Shown here: one piece after another, positions 45,211 through 54,009 of the stretch
How the letters are laid out: every line of letters begins with the position of its first letter
Position numbering within the stretch: position 1 is the first letter of the stretch
NCBI GenBank assembly: GCA_001689495.1
Contig: LUJS01000037.1
Location: 19,984-83,983 of the forward strand
Source: Bacteroidales bacterium M8
GTDB lineage: Bacteria; Bacteroidota; Bacteroidia; Bacteroidales; Muribaculaceae
Length of the DNA stretch: 64,000 bases
Reading direction: 5' to 3'
The notes under the pieces: model-generated
The model's input: the letters and a program-made list of their open reading frames with translations, nothing else
Database searches by the model: none
What the model was told of the DNA's origin: nothing
Program-made: the position numbers and the translations under genes

Positions 45211-45869
45211 AGTTTCAGTAATTTATACTCGGCCAGCGACAGCTTGTTGCCGACCGAGGTGGCTATCACCGCCGCATCGCGGGCCGCGGTCTCCTCTGTT
45301 ATCATGGCCGCCACGGCGGCGTTGTTGCGGGCATCGAGGTGGCTGACGGGCTCGTCGACCAGCAGGAAGTCATAGGGCTGGCACAGGGCGCGTATTATGG
45401 CCACCCTCTGCTGCTGTCCCACCGAGAGCAGTCCGGCGGGCGAGTCGGCCTTGTGGCCTATCTCGAGCCTCTCGAGCATACGGCGTATCTCGGCCTCGGT
45501 GCGAAAGTCGGTCAGGCGGTTCTTTATCAGTATGTTGTCCATGGCCGTAAGCTCGGGAAACAACCTCATCTCCTGCGGCAGGTATGCCAGAGCTCGGCAT
45601 CTCAGCTCGCACCAGCGGTCCATGCCGAATGTCGACGTACTCGTGCCGTCCATCAGTATCTCGCCGTCAAAGTCTGTCCTTGCCCCGTATATGAACGAGC
45701 ACAGGCTCGATTTGCCAGTACCGCTCTCGGCCTCTATCAGATACGCCCCGGGGCGATCGAACGTCACCTCGTCGCGCAGCCATATCTCCGACCCGCTCAC
45801 GGGCGGCTCGTTCTCGCTGCCTCTGAATACCTGCGGCAACACGCGCCGCAGGGTGATTTTGCCGATCAT
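45207..45869 (-). CDS. ABC transporter ATP-binding protein
   Basis: A 220-residue ATPase starting MIGKITLRRVLPQVFRG. Walker A is AESGTGKSSL (about residues 46-55), the Q-loop is YLPQEMRLFPEL, Walker B is YDFLLVDEPVSHLD. The signature reads LSVGQQQR instead of LSGGQQQR. The start at 45869 is fixed by an ATGA overlap with the upstream DUF4836 stop; the longer frame is antisense-like sequence. Partner of the FtsX-like permease. Confidence 0.9.
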   Translation of the reverse strand: MIGKITLRRVLPQVFRGSENEPPVSGSEIWLRDEVTFDRPGAYLIEAESGTGKSSLCSFIYGARTDFDGEILMDGTSTSTFGMDRWCELRCRALAYLPQEMRLFPELTAMDNILIKNRLTDFRTEAEIRRMLERLEIGHKADSPAGLLSVGQQQRVAIIRALCQPYDFLLVDEPVSHLDARNNAAVAAMITEETAARDAAVIATSVGNKLSLAEYKLLKL

Positions 45870-47263
45870 AGCAGGACCGAAAGCAGATTGAGCAGCACGG
45901 ATCCCTCCGAGCCGGGGAGCGAGACCACGAGATTGCCCTCGGCATCGCCCACCGTGGCCTCCATGTTCAGGCCCCAAGCCGGCAGGCCGGGTCCGAGAGG
46001 CGCGAGAGAGGGCAGGCTGATACGCGCCGCGCCGTTTTTGCCCGTAAACTGGGGCGCGAGCGAGTTGTCGCCCGTGTCGGAGAACGGATTGTTAGAGATG
46101 GCAAAATAACCATCCACGTTGCCCAGATGCAGATTCATGCCATACTGTCTTATCGACATGATGCCGGTCTTCGCGTCGACCTCGGGCTTGATGCCGGCAG
46201 TGAAGCACATCGTGCGCACGGTGCCAAGCAGTTTGTCAATCTTGTCCTGAGGCATGTGGGCCAGCAGAACGAAATTCCAGTTGCCCGGGTCTATGTCAGC
46301 AAACGCCTGCGAGTCGGCGGGCGAGGCCGCCAGCATCACGGTTCCGTCGATGGCCGCCAGATAGGGCATGGCCACTGACATCATGGCCTGTGTCTGAAAG
46401 TCGCCCGTCAGCATGGCCAGACCGGCTATATGCGACCAGTCAAACTCGGGTGTCAGTCCGGCGCCCACGGCCACGGTCGGATCCGAGGCGACGTATGCCA
46501 GCACGGCGGGATTGATGGGCTGCAGACCCTTGAGGGGCACTTTCTCGCCGTCGCCCTTCATTTGGGTCCACGCCACAGCCAGCTTGCCCTCGGGCATAGT
46601 CATGCCCGCAGTGTTCCACACACCCTCGAGAGCGGCGTCGCGGCCACCCTTGACATCAAACTTGCCAGACAGCACGGCGACATTGACAGGCGCCTCGCCC
46701 TCAAGCATGCGCTCTATGCCCGGCACCTTCTTGATGGACAGTTGGTCTGCCGCCTTGAGCAGCTCCTTCACCCCCTTGGCGGCGGTCGGATTCTCGTCCG
46801 TCAGCCAGACCTGAGTGTCGGAGGCCACCACGGACGTACGGGGTTCGAGTGTGCCCACATGCATGCCCTCGGCATCATCGCCCCAGACTATGCGGTCGCC
46901 GCAAGCCTCACGGAAAGCTTCGAAACCCGAAATGCCGAACGTGGCGTATGCCTCGCCGGCCGCCGTAGACACCACGACCACATGCTCCATGTCGGCAATG
47001 TCGTTTGCGTCGAGCCTGCCCACGACACCGAATATCCTGTCGGCCTTGGTGTTTATCTTCCCTTGCAGGGCGTCGTCATACTCAACGCCGTCGGCGGTGA
47101 ATCTGACACCGGCATCACCGCACACGGCGCGCAGGTCAACGGTCGCCACCAGCTTCGAATCGGCCGGGACGGTATCAAGCAGCTCGACGTTCTTCGTACA
47201 CGACGACAGCGCGGCCAGCATCAGCGTAATCGCTCCCAGCGACAATATTTTGAATAGTCTCAT
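45866..47263 (-). CDS. DUF4836-family lipoprotein
   Basis: A 465-residue protein with a lipoprotein signal (MRLFKILSLGAITLMLAALSSC, lipobox Cys22). VPADSKLVATVDLRAVC at the mature N-terminus and the later AFADIDPGNWNFVLLAHMP segment resemble DUF4836, a Bacteroidetes family of unknown function. Located first in a four-gene overlapping operon with an ABC transporter, so it may be the transporter's partner or substrate-binding surface protein (inference). Ends VLLNLLSVLL, a hydrophobic tail. Confidence 0.75.
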   Translation of the reverse strand: MRLFKILSLGAITLMLAALSSCTKNVELLDTVPADSKLVATVDLRAVCGDAGVRFTADGVEYDDALQGKINTKADRIFGVVGRLDANDIADMEHVVVVSTAAGEAYATFGISGFEAFREACGDRIVWGDDAEGMHVGTLEPRTSVVASDTQVWLTDENPTAAKGVKELLKAADQLSIKKVPGIERMLEGEAPVNVAVLSGKFDVKGGRDAALEGVWNTAGMTMPEGKLAVAWTQMKGDGEKVPLKGLQPINPAVLAYVASDPTVAVGAGLTPEFDWSHIAGLAMLTGDFQTQAMMSVAMPYLAAIDGTVMLAASPADSQAFADIDPGNWNFVLLAHMPQDKIDKLLGTVRTMCFTAGIKPEVDAKTGIMSIRQYGMNLHLGNVDGYFAISNNPFSDTGDNSLAPQFTGKNGAARISLPSLAPLGPGLPAWGLNMEATVGDAEGNLVVSLPGSEGSVLLNLLSVLL

Positions 47264-47299
47264 TTTATAAAATGGTTTTAGTCAGGTATAATCAACGTG

Positions 47300-47331
47300 C
47301 AAATATAACTAAAAATCCCCACCCGCCCAAA
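47300..47331 (-). promoter_or_regulatory. Promoter of the DUF4836-ABC operon
   Basis: Minus strand: TTTG (47328-47331), 20 bases, TATATTTG (47300-47307). Full consensus, 36 bases before the ATG at 47263. Confidence 0.88.
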
Positions 47332-47356
47332 AGCAAAAACACATCATTTTTTCTCC

Positions 47357-47422
47357 ATTCCGTGATTTGTGGAGATTCCGTTCCTTGATTTGTGGAGTTT
47401 TCGTTCCTTGATTTGTGGAATT
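47357..47422. repeat. 23-bp tandem repeat, three copies
   Basis: The core GATTTGTGGA recurs at 47364, 47387 and 47410, an exact 23-base period; copies two and three share CGTTCCTTGATTTGTGGA. It lies in the 297-base gap between the divergent DUF4836 and kdsA genes. Confidence 0.85.
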
Positions 47423-47424
47423 GT

Positions 47425-47451
47425 GGGGTGGGGCGGGGGCGGGAATGGGGG
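47425..47451 (+). other. G-quadruplex-type motif upstream of kdsA
   Basis: Five G runs in 27 bases: GGGG (47425), GGGG (47430), GGGGG (47435), GGG (47441), GGGGG (47447), with loops of 1 to 3 bases. Fits the canonical intramolecular quadruplex pattern. About 60 bases upstream of the kdsA -7 box. Confidence 0.75.
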
Positions 47452-47511
47452 TAGGAGGTGGCTTTGGCATTTTTTAACCATAACGGGCAGGGGTCGTTGG
47501 CTTTTTTTCTT

Positions 47512-47519
47512 TAACTTTG
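47512..47519 (+). promoter_or_regulatory. -7 box of kdsA
   Basis: TAACTTTG, full -7 match, 41 bases before the kdsA ATG. No TTTG at -33. Confidence 0.65.
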
Positions 47520-47560
47520 CCAATTGTAAACTGTCATTCCATCACTTATCATCAGCATAT

Positions 47561-48370
47561 ATGTTTTCCTTTAAGGAATTTGCCTCAAGTCCGCAATTCT
47601 TCCTCCTCGCAGGCCCATGTGTCATCGAGGGCGAGAAGATGGCAATGGAGATAGCCGAGGCATGCATCAGGGCTACCGAGGCCCTGTCGATACCATACGT
47701 ATTCAAGGGCTCTTACCGCAAGGCCAACCGCTCGCGCATCGACTCGTTCACCGGCATCGGCGACCACGAGGCGCTGCGCATACTCTCGAAGGTGCGCGAG
47801 ACATTCGGCGTCCCCGTGGTGACCGACATCCACACCAACGAGGAGGCCCGCATGGCCGCCGACTATGTCGACGTGCTCCAGATTCCGGCCTTCCTGTGCC
47901 GCCAGACCGAGCTGCTCGTGGCCGCCGCGCGCACGGGCCGCGCCGTCAACATCAAGAAGGGTCAGTTCCTGTCGCCCGAGGCCATGAAATATGCCCTCCA
48001 GAAGGTGCGCGACGCCGGCAACGACAACGTGGCGCTGACCGAGAGGGGCGTCACCTTCGGCTATCAGGACCTTGTCGTGGACTATCGCGGCATACCCGAG
48101 ATGCAGGCATTCGGCGCGCCGGTCATACTCGACGTGACCCACTCGCTGCAGCAGCCCAACCAGACCGCCGGCGTGACGGGCGGCCGTCCCGAGCTGATAG
48201 ACACCATAGCCTGCGCAGGCGTGGCCGTGGGGGCCGACGGCATATTCCTCGAGACTCACCCCAACCCCGCCGAGGCCAAGAGCGACGGTGCCAACATGCT
48301 GCCGCTGCACCGCTTGCCCGAACTGCTCGGACACCTTGCCGCCATCCGTGAAACCATCAACAGATTCTGA
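47561..48370 (+). CDS. kdsA: 3-deoxy-D-manno-octulosonate 8-phosphate synthase
   Basis: A 269-residue enzyme starting MFSFKEFASSPQFFLLAGPCVIE. GPCVIEG, FKGSYRKANRSR, KKGQFLSPEAM and DVTHSLQQP are KdsA signatures for PEP and arabinose-5-phosphate binding. It makes KDO-8-P for lipopolysaccharide core. The frame is open 64 codons upstream, but that part spans the G-rich tract and the promoter, so 47561 is chosen. First gene of a plus-strand run of envelope genes. Confidence 0.96.
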   Translation: MFSFKEFASSPQFFLLAGPCVIEGEKMAMEIAEACIRATEALSIPYVFKGSYRKANRSRIDSFTGIGDHEALRILSKVRETFGVPVVTDIHTNEEARMAADYVDVLQIPAFLCRQTELLVAAARTGRAVNIKKGQFLSPEAMKYALQKVRDAGNDNVALTERGVTFGYQDLVVDYRGIPEMQAFGAPVILDVTHSLQQPNQTAGVTGGRPELIDTIACAGVAVGADGIFLETHPNPAEAKSDGANMLPLHRLPELLGHLAAIRETINRF

Positions 48371-48385
48371 CATAAAAAATTGACA

Positions 48386-49981
48386 ATGAATATCCGACAA
48401 ATCGCCCTGACTCTGGTTCTGGCGCTTGCAGCCATGCCGGCGGCAATGGGTCAGAGCTATAGCGACCCCATGTCCGACGCCCTGCTCAGGGCATACGACC
48501 AACTGCTCGACGAGGATCCCCGAGACCCGGAGACACTCTTCAGACGCGCATCGCTCTACTATAAGAACAACGACTACATCCGTGCCCTCGACGACCTGAA
48601 CACCGCCATCAAGTATTTCGGCTCAGACCAGTCCGACGAGCGCGGACAGGCCGTGGGCATGAGGGCCAACGTGCTGATGGCCATGCACAAGTACGATCAG
48701 GCCCTGACCGACCTCGACGAGCTGCTGGCCGCCGAGCCGATGAACTATACCCTGATCTACGAGCGCGGCACGGCCAACTACGAGCTGGGCAAGTATGCCG
48801 ACGCCAAGCGCGACTTCAACACCATGCTGCGCCTCAACTCGCGCAGTCAGGAGGCAACGCTGGGTCTGGCGCGCGTGGCCGTCAAGGAGAACAACCTCGG
48901 CACCGCCAACGAGCTGGCCGACCGTGCCGTGGCCATGACCCCCAACGACTCGCGTATCTACATACGCCGCGCCTCGGTGCGCACCCTGATGGGCAACCGC
49001 TCGGGCGCCGTCGACGACTACATCACGGCCATCTCGCTCGACTCTGACAACACTCCGCGCGCCCTCTCCGAGCTCGTGTCCATCTCGCGCTCGGACTATC
49101 CCACCGTCATCTCCGGACTCTCGTCGGCCATCGCCAAGGCCCCCAAGAACGGCATGTTCTACTTCATCCGCGCCATGATAGCTCAGGGCCACTGCAACTA
49201 TCTGGCAGCCATCGCCGACTATGACCGCATCATCAACGAGGGGCTCGACACCTATCCCGGCATCAACGCCGCTCTGGCCGAGTGCTATTATGCTCTGGGG
49301 CGCTATGACATAGCCCTGCTCAACGCCGACTATGCCATCTCGGCCACCGAGGACAATGCATTCTACTACATGCTCAAGTCGCGCATACTGCGCGCTCAGG
49401 ACGACTATTCGGGCGCGGCCTCGGCAGCCGAGAAGGCCCTCGAGAAGCAGCCCGAGATGATAGACGCCCTTGTGTGCAAGGCACTTGCACTCGTGCGCCT
49501 CGACGAGAGCGCCGACGCCTCGGTGGCACTGAGCGAGGCCTCGATGATTTCGGCCGAAGACCCCATGGTGGGCGTGCTGCGCGGATGGGTGCTCGACGAC
49601 TACCGCCACCAGAAAGCCAACGCCGAGCGCGCTTGGGAGCAGGTGACCGAGATGGACTATGACTTTGACAACGTGCGCTCGCTCAAGGGCTTCGCGCTCC
49701 TCTCGCTCGACCGCCGCGAGCAGGCCGACAACTGGATGGACCGCATACTCGAGACCGCCGAAGACCACGACGGCGAGGTCAACTACTATGCCGCCTGCTA
49801 CTTCTCGCAGACAGGTAGCATGGACCGCGCCTTCCGCTGCATGGAGGCCTCGCTCGAGAAGGGCTATGCCGACTATCACAACTGGACCAAGGCCGCCGAG
49901 GCCAACGTCAACTGCGCCCCGCTCAGGAACGATCCGCGCTTCAAGGCGCTGCTCGACAGCCATGCCCACCTCTTCAGATAA
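48386..49981 (+). CDS. Exported tetratricopeptide-repeat protein
   Basis: A 531-residue protein with a signal peptide (MNIRQIALTLVLALAAMPAAMG). Nearly the whole mature protein is TPR-like helical pairs, for example DPETLFRRASLYYKNNDYIRALDDLNTAI and PMNYTLIYERGTANYELGKYADAKRDF. Start is the ATG at 48386 rather than the in-frame TTG at 48380. 15 bases after kdsA, so co-transcribed. Likely a periplasmic scaffold; partner unknown. Confidence 0.85.
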   Translation: MNIRQIALTLVLALAAMPAAMGQSYSDPMSDALLRAYDQLLDEDPRDPETLFRRASLYYKNNDYIRALDDLNTAIKYFGSDQSDERGQAVGMRANVLMAMHKYDQALTDLDELLAAEPMNYTLIYERGTANYELGKYADAKRDFNTMLRLNSRSQEATLGLARVAVKENNLGTANELADRAVAMTPNDSRIYIRRASVRTLMGNRSGAVDDYITAISLDSDNTPRALSELVSISRSDYPTVISGLSSAIAKAPKNGMFYFIRAMIAQGHCNYLAAIADYDRIINEGLDTYPGINAALAECYYALGRYDIALLNADYAISATEDNAFYYMLKSRILRAQDDYSGAASAAEKALEKQPEMIDALVCKALALVRLDESADASVALSEASMISAEDPMVGVLRGWVLDDYRHQKANAERAWEQVTEMDYDFDNVRSLKGFALLSLDRREQADNWMDRILETAEDHDGEVNYYAACYFSQTGSMDRAFRCMEASLEKGYADYHNWTKAAEANVNCAPLRNDPRFKALLDSHAHLFR

Positions 49982-50015
49982 TCCGCAGGCCGCGATTCAG
50001 ATTGTTAACCTAAGG

Positions 50016-50047
50016 CTTGCGTATTTCGCTGATTATTTATAAATTTG
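50016..50047 (+). promoter_or_regulatory. Promoter of the TlpA-DUF6029 unit
   Basis: CTTG (50016-50019), 20 bases, TAAATTTG (50040-50047). Full -7, three of four at -33, 23 bases before the ATG. Confidence 0.72.
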
Positions 50048-50070
50048 CGCATTAAAGTAAAGTATTTGAC

Positions 50071-50571
50071 ATGCGACTAATCTTCAACCTTATCATTGCC
50101 GTGAGCCTGTGCATAGGCGCAGCCATGCCTGCCGCAGCGCAGCTCCCCTCCGTTCAGGTCAAGGACCTCAGCGGCAAAACAATAGATACCGCCACCCTCT
50201 CGAACGACGGTAAACCGTTTGCCATCAGCTTCTTTGCCACTTGGTGCAAGCCCTGCCAGCGCGAGCTCCGCGCCATAGCCGAGGTCTATCCCGACTGGCA
50301 GGACGAGACCGGCATGAAGATGTATATCGTCTCGATAGACGAGGCCCAGAACGTCTCGAAGGTCAAGCCCCTCGTAGACGGCGAGGGCTGGGAGTATGAG
50401 GTGCTGCTCGACACCAACTCAGACTTTTTCCGCTCGCTGGGCCTGCAGAGCGTGCCCCACATGCTGGTGCTCGACGGCAACGGCAACATCGTAGACTCTC
50501 ACTCGGGCTATACCGACGGCTCGGAGACCGAGATCATCAAGAAAATACGTTCACTCAGCTCTGCCGACTGA
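50071..50571 (+). CDS. TlpA-like periplasmic thioredoxin
   Basis: A 166-residue protein with a signal peptide (MRLIFNLIIAVSLCIGAAMPAAA) and a thioredoxin fold with FFATWCKPCQREL (active site WCKPC, about residues 58-62) and cis-Pro in SVPHML. Acts as an envelope disulfide reductase. The DUF6029 barrel gene starts 4 bases after the stop. Confidence 0.92.
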   Translation: MRLIFNLIIAVSLCIGAAMPAAAQLPSVQVKDLSGKTIDTATLSNDGKPFAISFFATWCKPCQRELRAIAEVYPDWQDETGMKMYIVSIDEAQNVSKVKPLVDGEGWEYEVLLDTNSDFFRSLGLQSVPHMLVLDGNGNIVDSHSGYTDGSETEIIKKIRSLSSAD

Positions 50572-50575
50572 TAAG

Positions 50576-52249
50576 ATGAGACACAATCCGCTGACAGCCT
50601 CTCTCCTCCTGACGGCCGCTCTGGCCGTGCCCGCCGCCTCGCACGCATTCACCGTGGGGGGCGACAACGGCGTGGCATTCCACGGCTCAGTCCAGTTTGA
50701 CGGACTCTTCCCCGAGGAGGACGAGGCCATCGAGACCGGCAAGTTCGACCACAAGATACTCTTCAACTCGTATGCCGACCTCAACATGATCAGCAAGTAT
50801 GTCGACGCCGGCGTGCGTGTCGAGTTCATGAAGTGGCCCCTGCCCGGCTACGAGCCCGACTTTGCAGGCTGGGGCGTGCCCAACATCTATGTCAAGGGAC
50901 GCTACAAGGGCTTCGAGCTCACCGCCGGCGACTTCTACGAGCAGTTTGGCAGCGGATTCATCCTGCGCACCTATCAGGAGCGCTCGCTGGGCATAGACAA
51001 CTCCATCCGCGGCGGCCGACTCAAATACCAGCCCGTGCAGGGTGTCAACCTCACCGTGCTCGGCGGCGTGCAGCGCCGGTACTGGGACTGGAAGAAGTCG
51101 TCGCAGGTCTATGGCGCCAACGCCGACATCAACATCGAGGAGCTCTCCAAGAGCCTCCGCGACAAGGGATGGGGCTGGAACGTGGGCGCCAGCTACGTGC
51201 TCAAGCACGAGGACGACCAGACCATCATGATGCCCGGCACCGACTATCGCCTCAACGTGCCCAAGACCGTCCCCGCGTGGGACCTGAGGACACAGGTGCG
51301 CAAGGGCGACTTCAGCATACTCGGCGAGTTTGCGTGGAAGGGTCAGGACCCATCGTTCGACAACGACTATACCTACGGCAAAGGCACCGCCGCGATGCTC
51401 TCGGCCACATACTCCAAGAAGGGCCTCAGCGTGCTTGTCCAAGCCAAGCGCTCGGAGAACATGGCATACCGCTCGCAGCGCATGATGTCGGGCTCGTCGG
51501 CATTCCTCAACAACATGCCGGCCTTTGCCTACCAGCACACCTACGCGCTCCCCGCGCTCTATCCCTATGCCACGCAGGCCGCACCCGGCGAGTGGGCGTT
51601 TCAGGGCTCTGTGGCCTATACATTCAAGCGCAAGACCCTGCTGGGCGGCAAATACGGCACCAAGGTCAAGATAAACGGCAGCTATATCCGCGGACTCGAC
51701 CACACGGGCCCCTTCTATCACACGGTCAACTCGAACAGCGGCACCGACGGCTATCACCCCTCGGTGTTCGGCATGGGCGAGCACTTCTATCACGACTTCA
51801 ACATCACCATCGACAAGAAACTGTCGCGCTCGGTGCAGACCACGTTCCTCTACATGAACCAGCTCAGCAACCGCACGGTCATCGAGGGCAAGGGTGGCAA
51901 GGTCAAGTCCAACATCTTCGTGCTCGACACCAAGTGGAAGATAGACAACCGCTTCACCCTGCGCAACGAGCTGCAGTACCTGCACACCCATCAGGACGAC
52001 AAGGACTGGGCCTATGGCCTGCTCGAGCTCTCGGTGGCGCCTTATCTGATGGTGACCGTGTCTGACATGTGGAACTGTGGCGGCAAGGGCACGCATTATT
52101 ATATGGCGGGCGTGGCCGGCAACTATCGCGCCAACCGCCTGCAGCTCTCATACGGCCGCACACGCGCCGGCTTCAACTGCTCGGGCGGCGTCTGCCGCTA
52201 CGTGCAGGCCACAAGAGGATTTCAGGTATCGTATTCTTATAACTTTTAA
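50576..52249 (+). CDS. Outer-membrane beta-barrel protein, DUF6029 type
   Basis: A 557-residue protein with a signal peptide (about 1-23) and alternating polar/hydrophobic strands through the whole length, ending GFQVSYSYNF, a typical barrel C-terminus with terminal Phe. The order TlpA-barrel-Omp28 and segments such as TAGDFYEQFGSGFILRTYQER fit DUF6029. Function unknown. Translationally adjacent to the TlpA gene, suggesting that the thioredoxin and barrel act together. CTAG array 2 begins 8 bases after the stop. Confidence 0.75.
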   Translation: MRHNPLTASLLLTAALAVPAASHAFTVGGDNGVAFHGSVQFDGLFPEEDEAIETGKFDHKILFNSYADLNMISKYVDAGVRVEFMKWPLPGYEPDFAGWGVPNIYVKGRYKGFELTAGDFYEQFGSGFILRTYQERSLGIDNSIRGGRLKYQPVQGVNLTVLGGVQRRYWDWKKSSQVYGANADINIEELSKSLRDKGWGWNVGASYVLKHEDDQTIMMPGTDYRLNVPKTVPAWDLRTQVRKGDFSILGEFAWKGQDPSFDNDYTYGKGTAAMLSATYSKKGLSVLVQAKRSENMAYRSQRMMSGSSAFLNNMPAFAYQHTYALPALYPYATQAAPGEWAFQGSVAYTFKRKTLLGGKYGTKVKINGSYIRGLDHTGPFYHTVNSNSGTDGYHPSVFGMGEHFYHDFNITIDKKLSRSVQTTFLYMNQLSNRTVIEGKGGKVKSNIFVLDTKWKIDNRFTLRNELQYLHTHQDDKDWAYGLLELSVAPYLMVTVSDMWNCGGKGTHYYMAGVAGNYRANRLQLSYGRTRAGFNCSGGVCRYVQATRGFQVSYSYNF

Positions 52250-52257
52250 TCAGACCA

Positions 52258-52329
52258 CTAGTTGTTCTAGTTGAACTAGTTGAACTAGTTGAACTAGAAT
52301 AACTAGAACAACTAGAATAACTAGAAAAA
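52258..52329. repeat. Period-9 CTAG array 2
   Basis: CTAG occurs at 52258, 52267, 52276, 52285, 52294, 52303, 52312 and 52321: eight units in perfect 9-base register. Spacers run TTGTT, TTGAA (three times), AATAA, AACAA, AATAA, AAAAA, so the left half is T-leading and the right half A-rich and the two halves are largely complementary (long imperfect hairpin). The array ends 24 bases before the Omp28 ATG. Confidence 0.93.
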
Positions 52330-52353
52330 ACCATCCACCCCAACCCTCCGCAG

Positions 52354-53142
52354 ATGAAACAACTCTTCTTCTCTCTCATGGCCATGATTGCCCTGTGCGG
52401 GTGCAGCGATGTCGACAGCGACGACCGCTTCATCGCAGTCGAGGGCGTGACTCCCGAGAGAACCATACTCATAGAAGACTTCACCGGCCAGAACTGCGTC
52501 AACTGTCCGGCCGCACACGAGGTGCTCGACCAGCTCGTCGAGCAGTATCCCGACAACATCATCCCCGTTAGCATACACGCAGGTAAATTCAGCGTGCCCG
52601 TAGACCGCACCCGCTATCCCGATTATGTCGGACTGATGCAGCCCGAGGGCGACGGCATGGCCGGACGCTGGGGCATCACTGCATTCCCGATGGGCGTCAT
52701 CAACCGCACCGGCGCCGCCCTCGAGGTCGACGCTTGGGCATCGGCCGTGCGCGACCAGCTGGCCATCCCCTCGAACGTGGACATCGAGCTCGAGGCAGCC
52801 CTCGACGGCAACGAGATAGCCATCACCGCCATCCTCAAGCCTCAGGCCGACATCAAGGCCACGCTGCACGTGTGGGTCATCGAGAGCGGCATCGTGGCAT
52901 TCCAGCGCGACACCAACTCGCGTATTCCCGACTATGTCCACAACAATGTCTACCGCTGCAGTGTTAATGGTATAGACGGACAAGGCGTCGACCTCACGGC
53001 CCACGTCTACAACACCGTCACGCTGAGACAGGCCGTCCGCAACACCGAGACCGAAAAGTGGAACACCGCCAACCTCGACATCGTGGCCTTCCTCGAGACC
53101 TCGTCGGGCGTCCTCCAAGCCGCCAAGACACACGTCAGATAA
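52354..53142 (+). CDS. Omp28-related outer-membrane lipoprotein
   Basis: A 262-residue protein with lipobox ALCGC (Cys17). The mature N-terminal half is thioredoxin-like: LIEDFTGQNCVNCPAAHEVL gives a CVNC motif (about residues 48-51), and AFPMGVINRTG contains the cis-Pro region. The C-terminal half is beta-rich. Matches the Omp28 family (Porphyromonas adhesin-like, function uncertain). Directly after CTAG array 2. Confidence 0.85.
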   Translation: MKQLFFSLMAMIALCGCSDVDSDDRFIAVEGVTPERTILIEDFTGQNCVNCPAAHEVLDQLVEQYPDNIIPVSIHAGKFSVPVDRTRYPDYVGLMQPEGDGMAGRWGITAFPMGVINRTGAALEVDAWASAVRDQLAIPSNVDIELEAALDGNEIAITAILKPQADIKATLHVWVIESGIVAFQRDTNSRIPDYVHNNVYRCSVNGIDGQGVDLTAHVYNTVTLRQAVRNTETEKWNTANLDIVAFLETSSGVLQAAKTHVR

Positions 53143-53209
53143 ACGGACCTGCAAGTCTCCCCGCCTGCAAGTCGCATAGATAAATAAAACAATTCTAAAC
53201 CCAGACAAT

Positions 53210-53914
53210 ATGAAGAAACTCTACACTCTTCTTCTTGCCCTTCTCGCTGTCGGCGCCGTGTCGGCACGCGAGCTCACGTTCTATCAGGGCAACACACCTG
53301 TCGCTCCCGGTTCTACCGTCTATTTCGCCGACTATGAGGTCAACGACATCGGCGGCGGACACAAGGAAGTGATCATGCACCCCAACCTGTTCATTGGCTC
53401 GGACATCTTCACCAACACCGTCAGCGTCACCGCCACCTGCACCTCGGGTCAGGAGATCGGGCTCTGCATCGGCGGCGCATGTCAGGCCGCGGCATCGGTG
53501 ACCCAGAGCGACATCACCCTGCGCGCCAACAACCCCATAGACGTGCAGTACAAGTGGAACAACTATGACCTCGCCCCCGGCGAGGAGATCCCCACCATCA
53601 CCTCGACCATCACGGCCGTAGACACCAAGCACCCCGAGACCGAGGTCACCATCACAGTGGTGATGGGCCCCAACGCATCGGGCATCAACGAGATACAGAA
53701 GGACAAGGCCGTCACTTGGACTCCTCAGGGTCTCGAGTACAACATCAACGGCGTGGCCAACATCTCGATCTACTCGATCACCGGCACGCAGGTCATGGCC
53801 GTCAAGGCCGACGGCCGCGGCTCGGTCAGCACCCACTCGCTGCGTCCCGGCATCTATATCTATAACGTGCAGGGCGACGGCATCCGCCAGACCGGCAAGA
53901 TTCAGGTGAGATAA
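53210..53914 (+). CDS. Small secreted protein with T9SS C-terminal domain
   Basis: A 234-residue protein with a signal peptide (MKKLYTLLLALLAVGAVSA), a beta-rich middle region, and a C-terminal sorting domain (about 160-234) with ISIYSITGTQVM, STHSLRPGIYIYNVQ and terminal GKIQVR. Function of the middle region unknown. 67 bases after the Omp28 gene, followed by a strong terminator. Confidence 0.85.
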   Translation: MKKLYTLLLALLAVGAVSARELTFYQGNTPVAPGSTVYFADYEVNDIGGGHKEVIMHPNLFIGSDIFTNTVSVTATCTSGQEIGLCIGGACQAAASVTQSDITLRANNPIDVQYKWNNYDLAPGEEIPTITSTITAVDTKHPETEVTITVVMGPNASGINEIQKDKAVTWTPQGLEYNINGVANISIYSITGTQVMAVKADGRGSVSTHSLRPGIYIYNVQGDGIRQTGKIQVR

Positions 53915-53946
53915 TCCCTGCATCTCCAAGGCACGACGCAAACTAA

Positions 53947-53983
53947 ACACCGCCTGTTCTCCCGAGCGAAGAACAGGCGGTGT
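53947..53983. terminator. Bidirectional terminator
   Basis: A 14-bp perfect stem ACACCGCCTGTTCT (53947-53960) with its complement at 53970-53983, then TATTATTTTA. Sits between convergent genes. Confidence 0.85.
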
Positions 53984-54009
53984 CCGTTATTATTTTATGA
54001 TAGCGTGTC

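Noticed and set aside
47369..47560. 64-codon N-terminal extension of KdsA
   Set aside because: It would translate the repeat/G-rich tract and the -7 box; KdsA proteins begin at the 47561 methionine.
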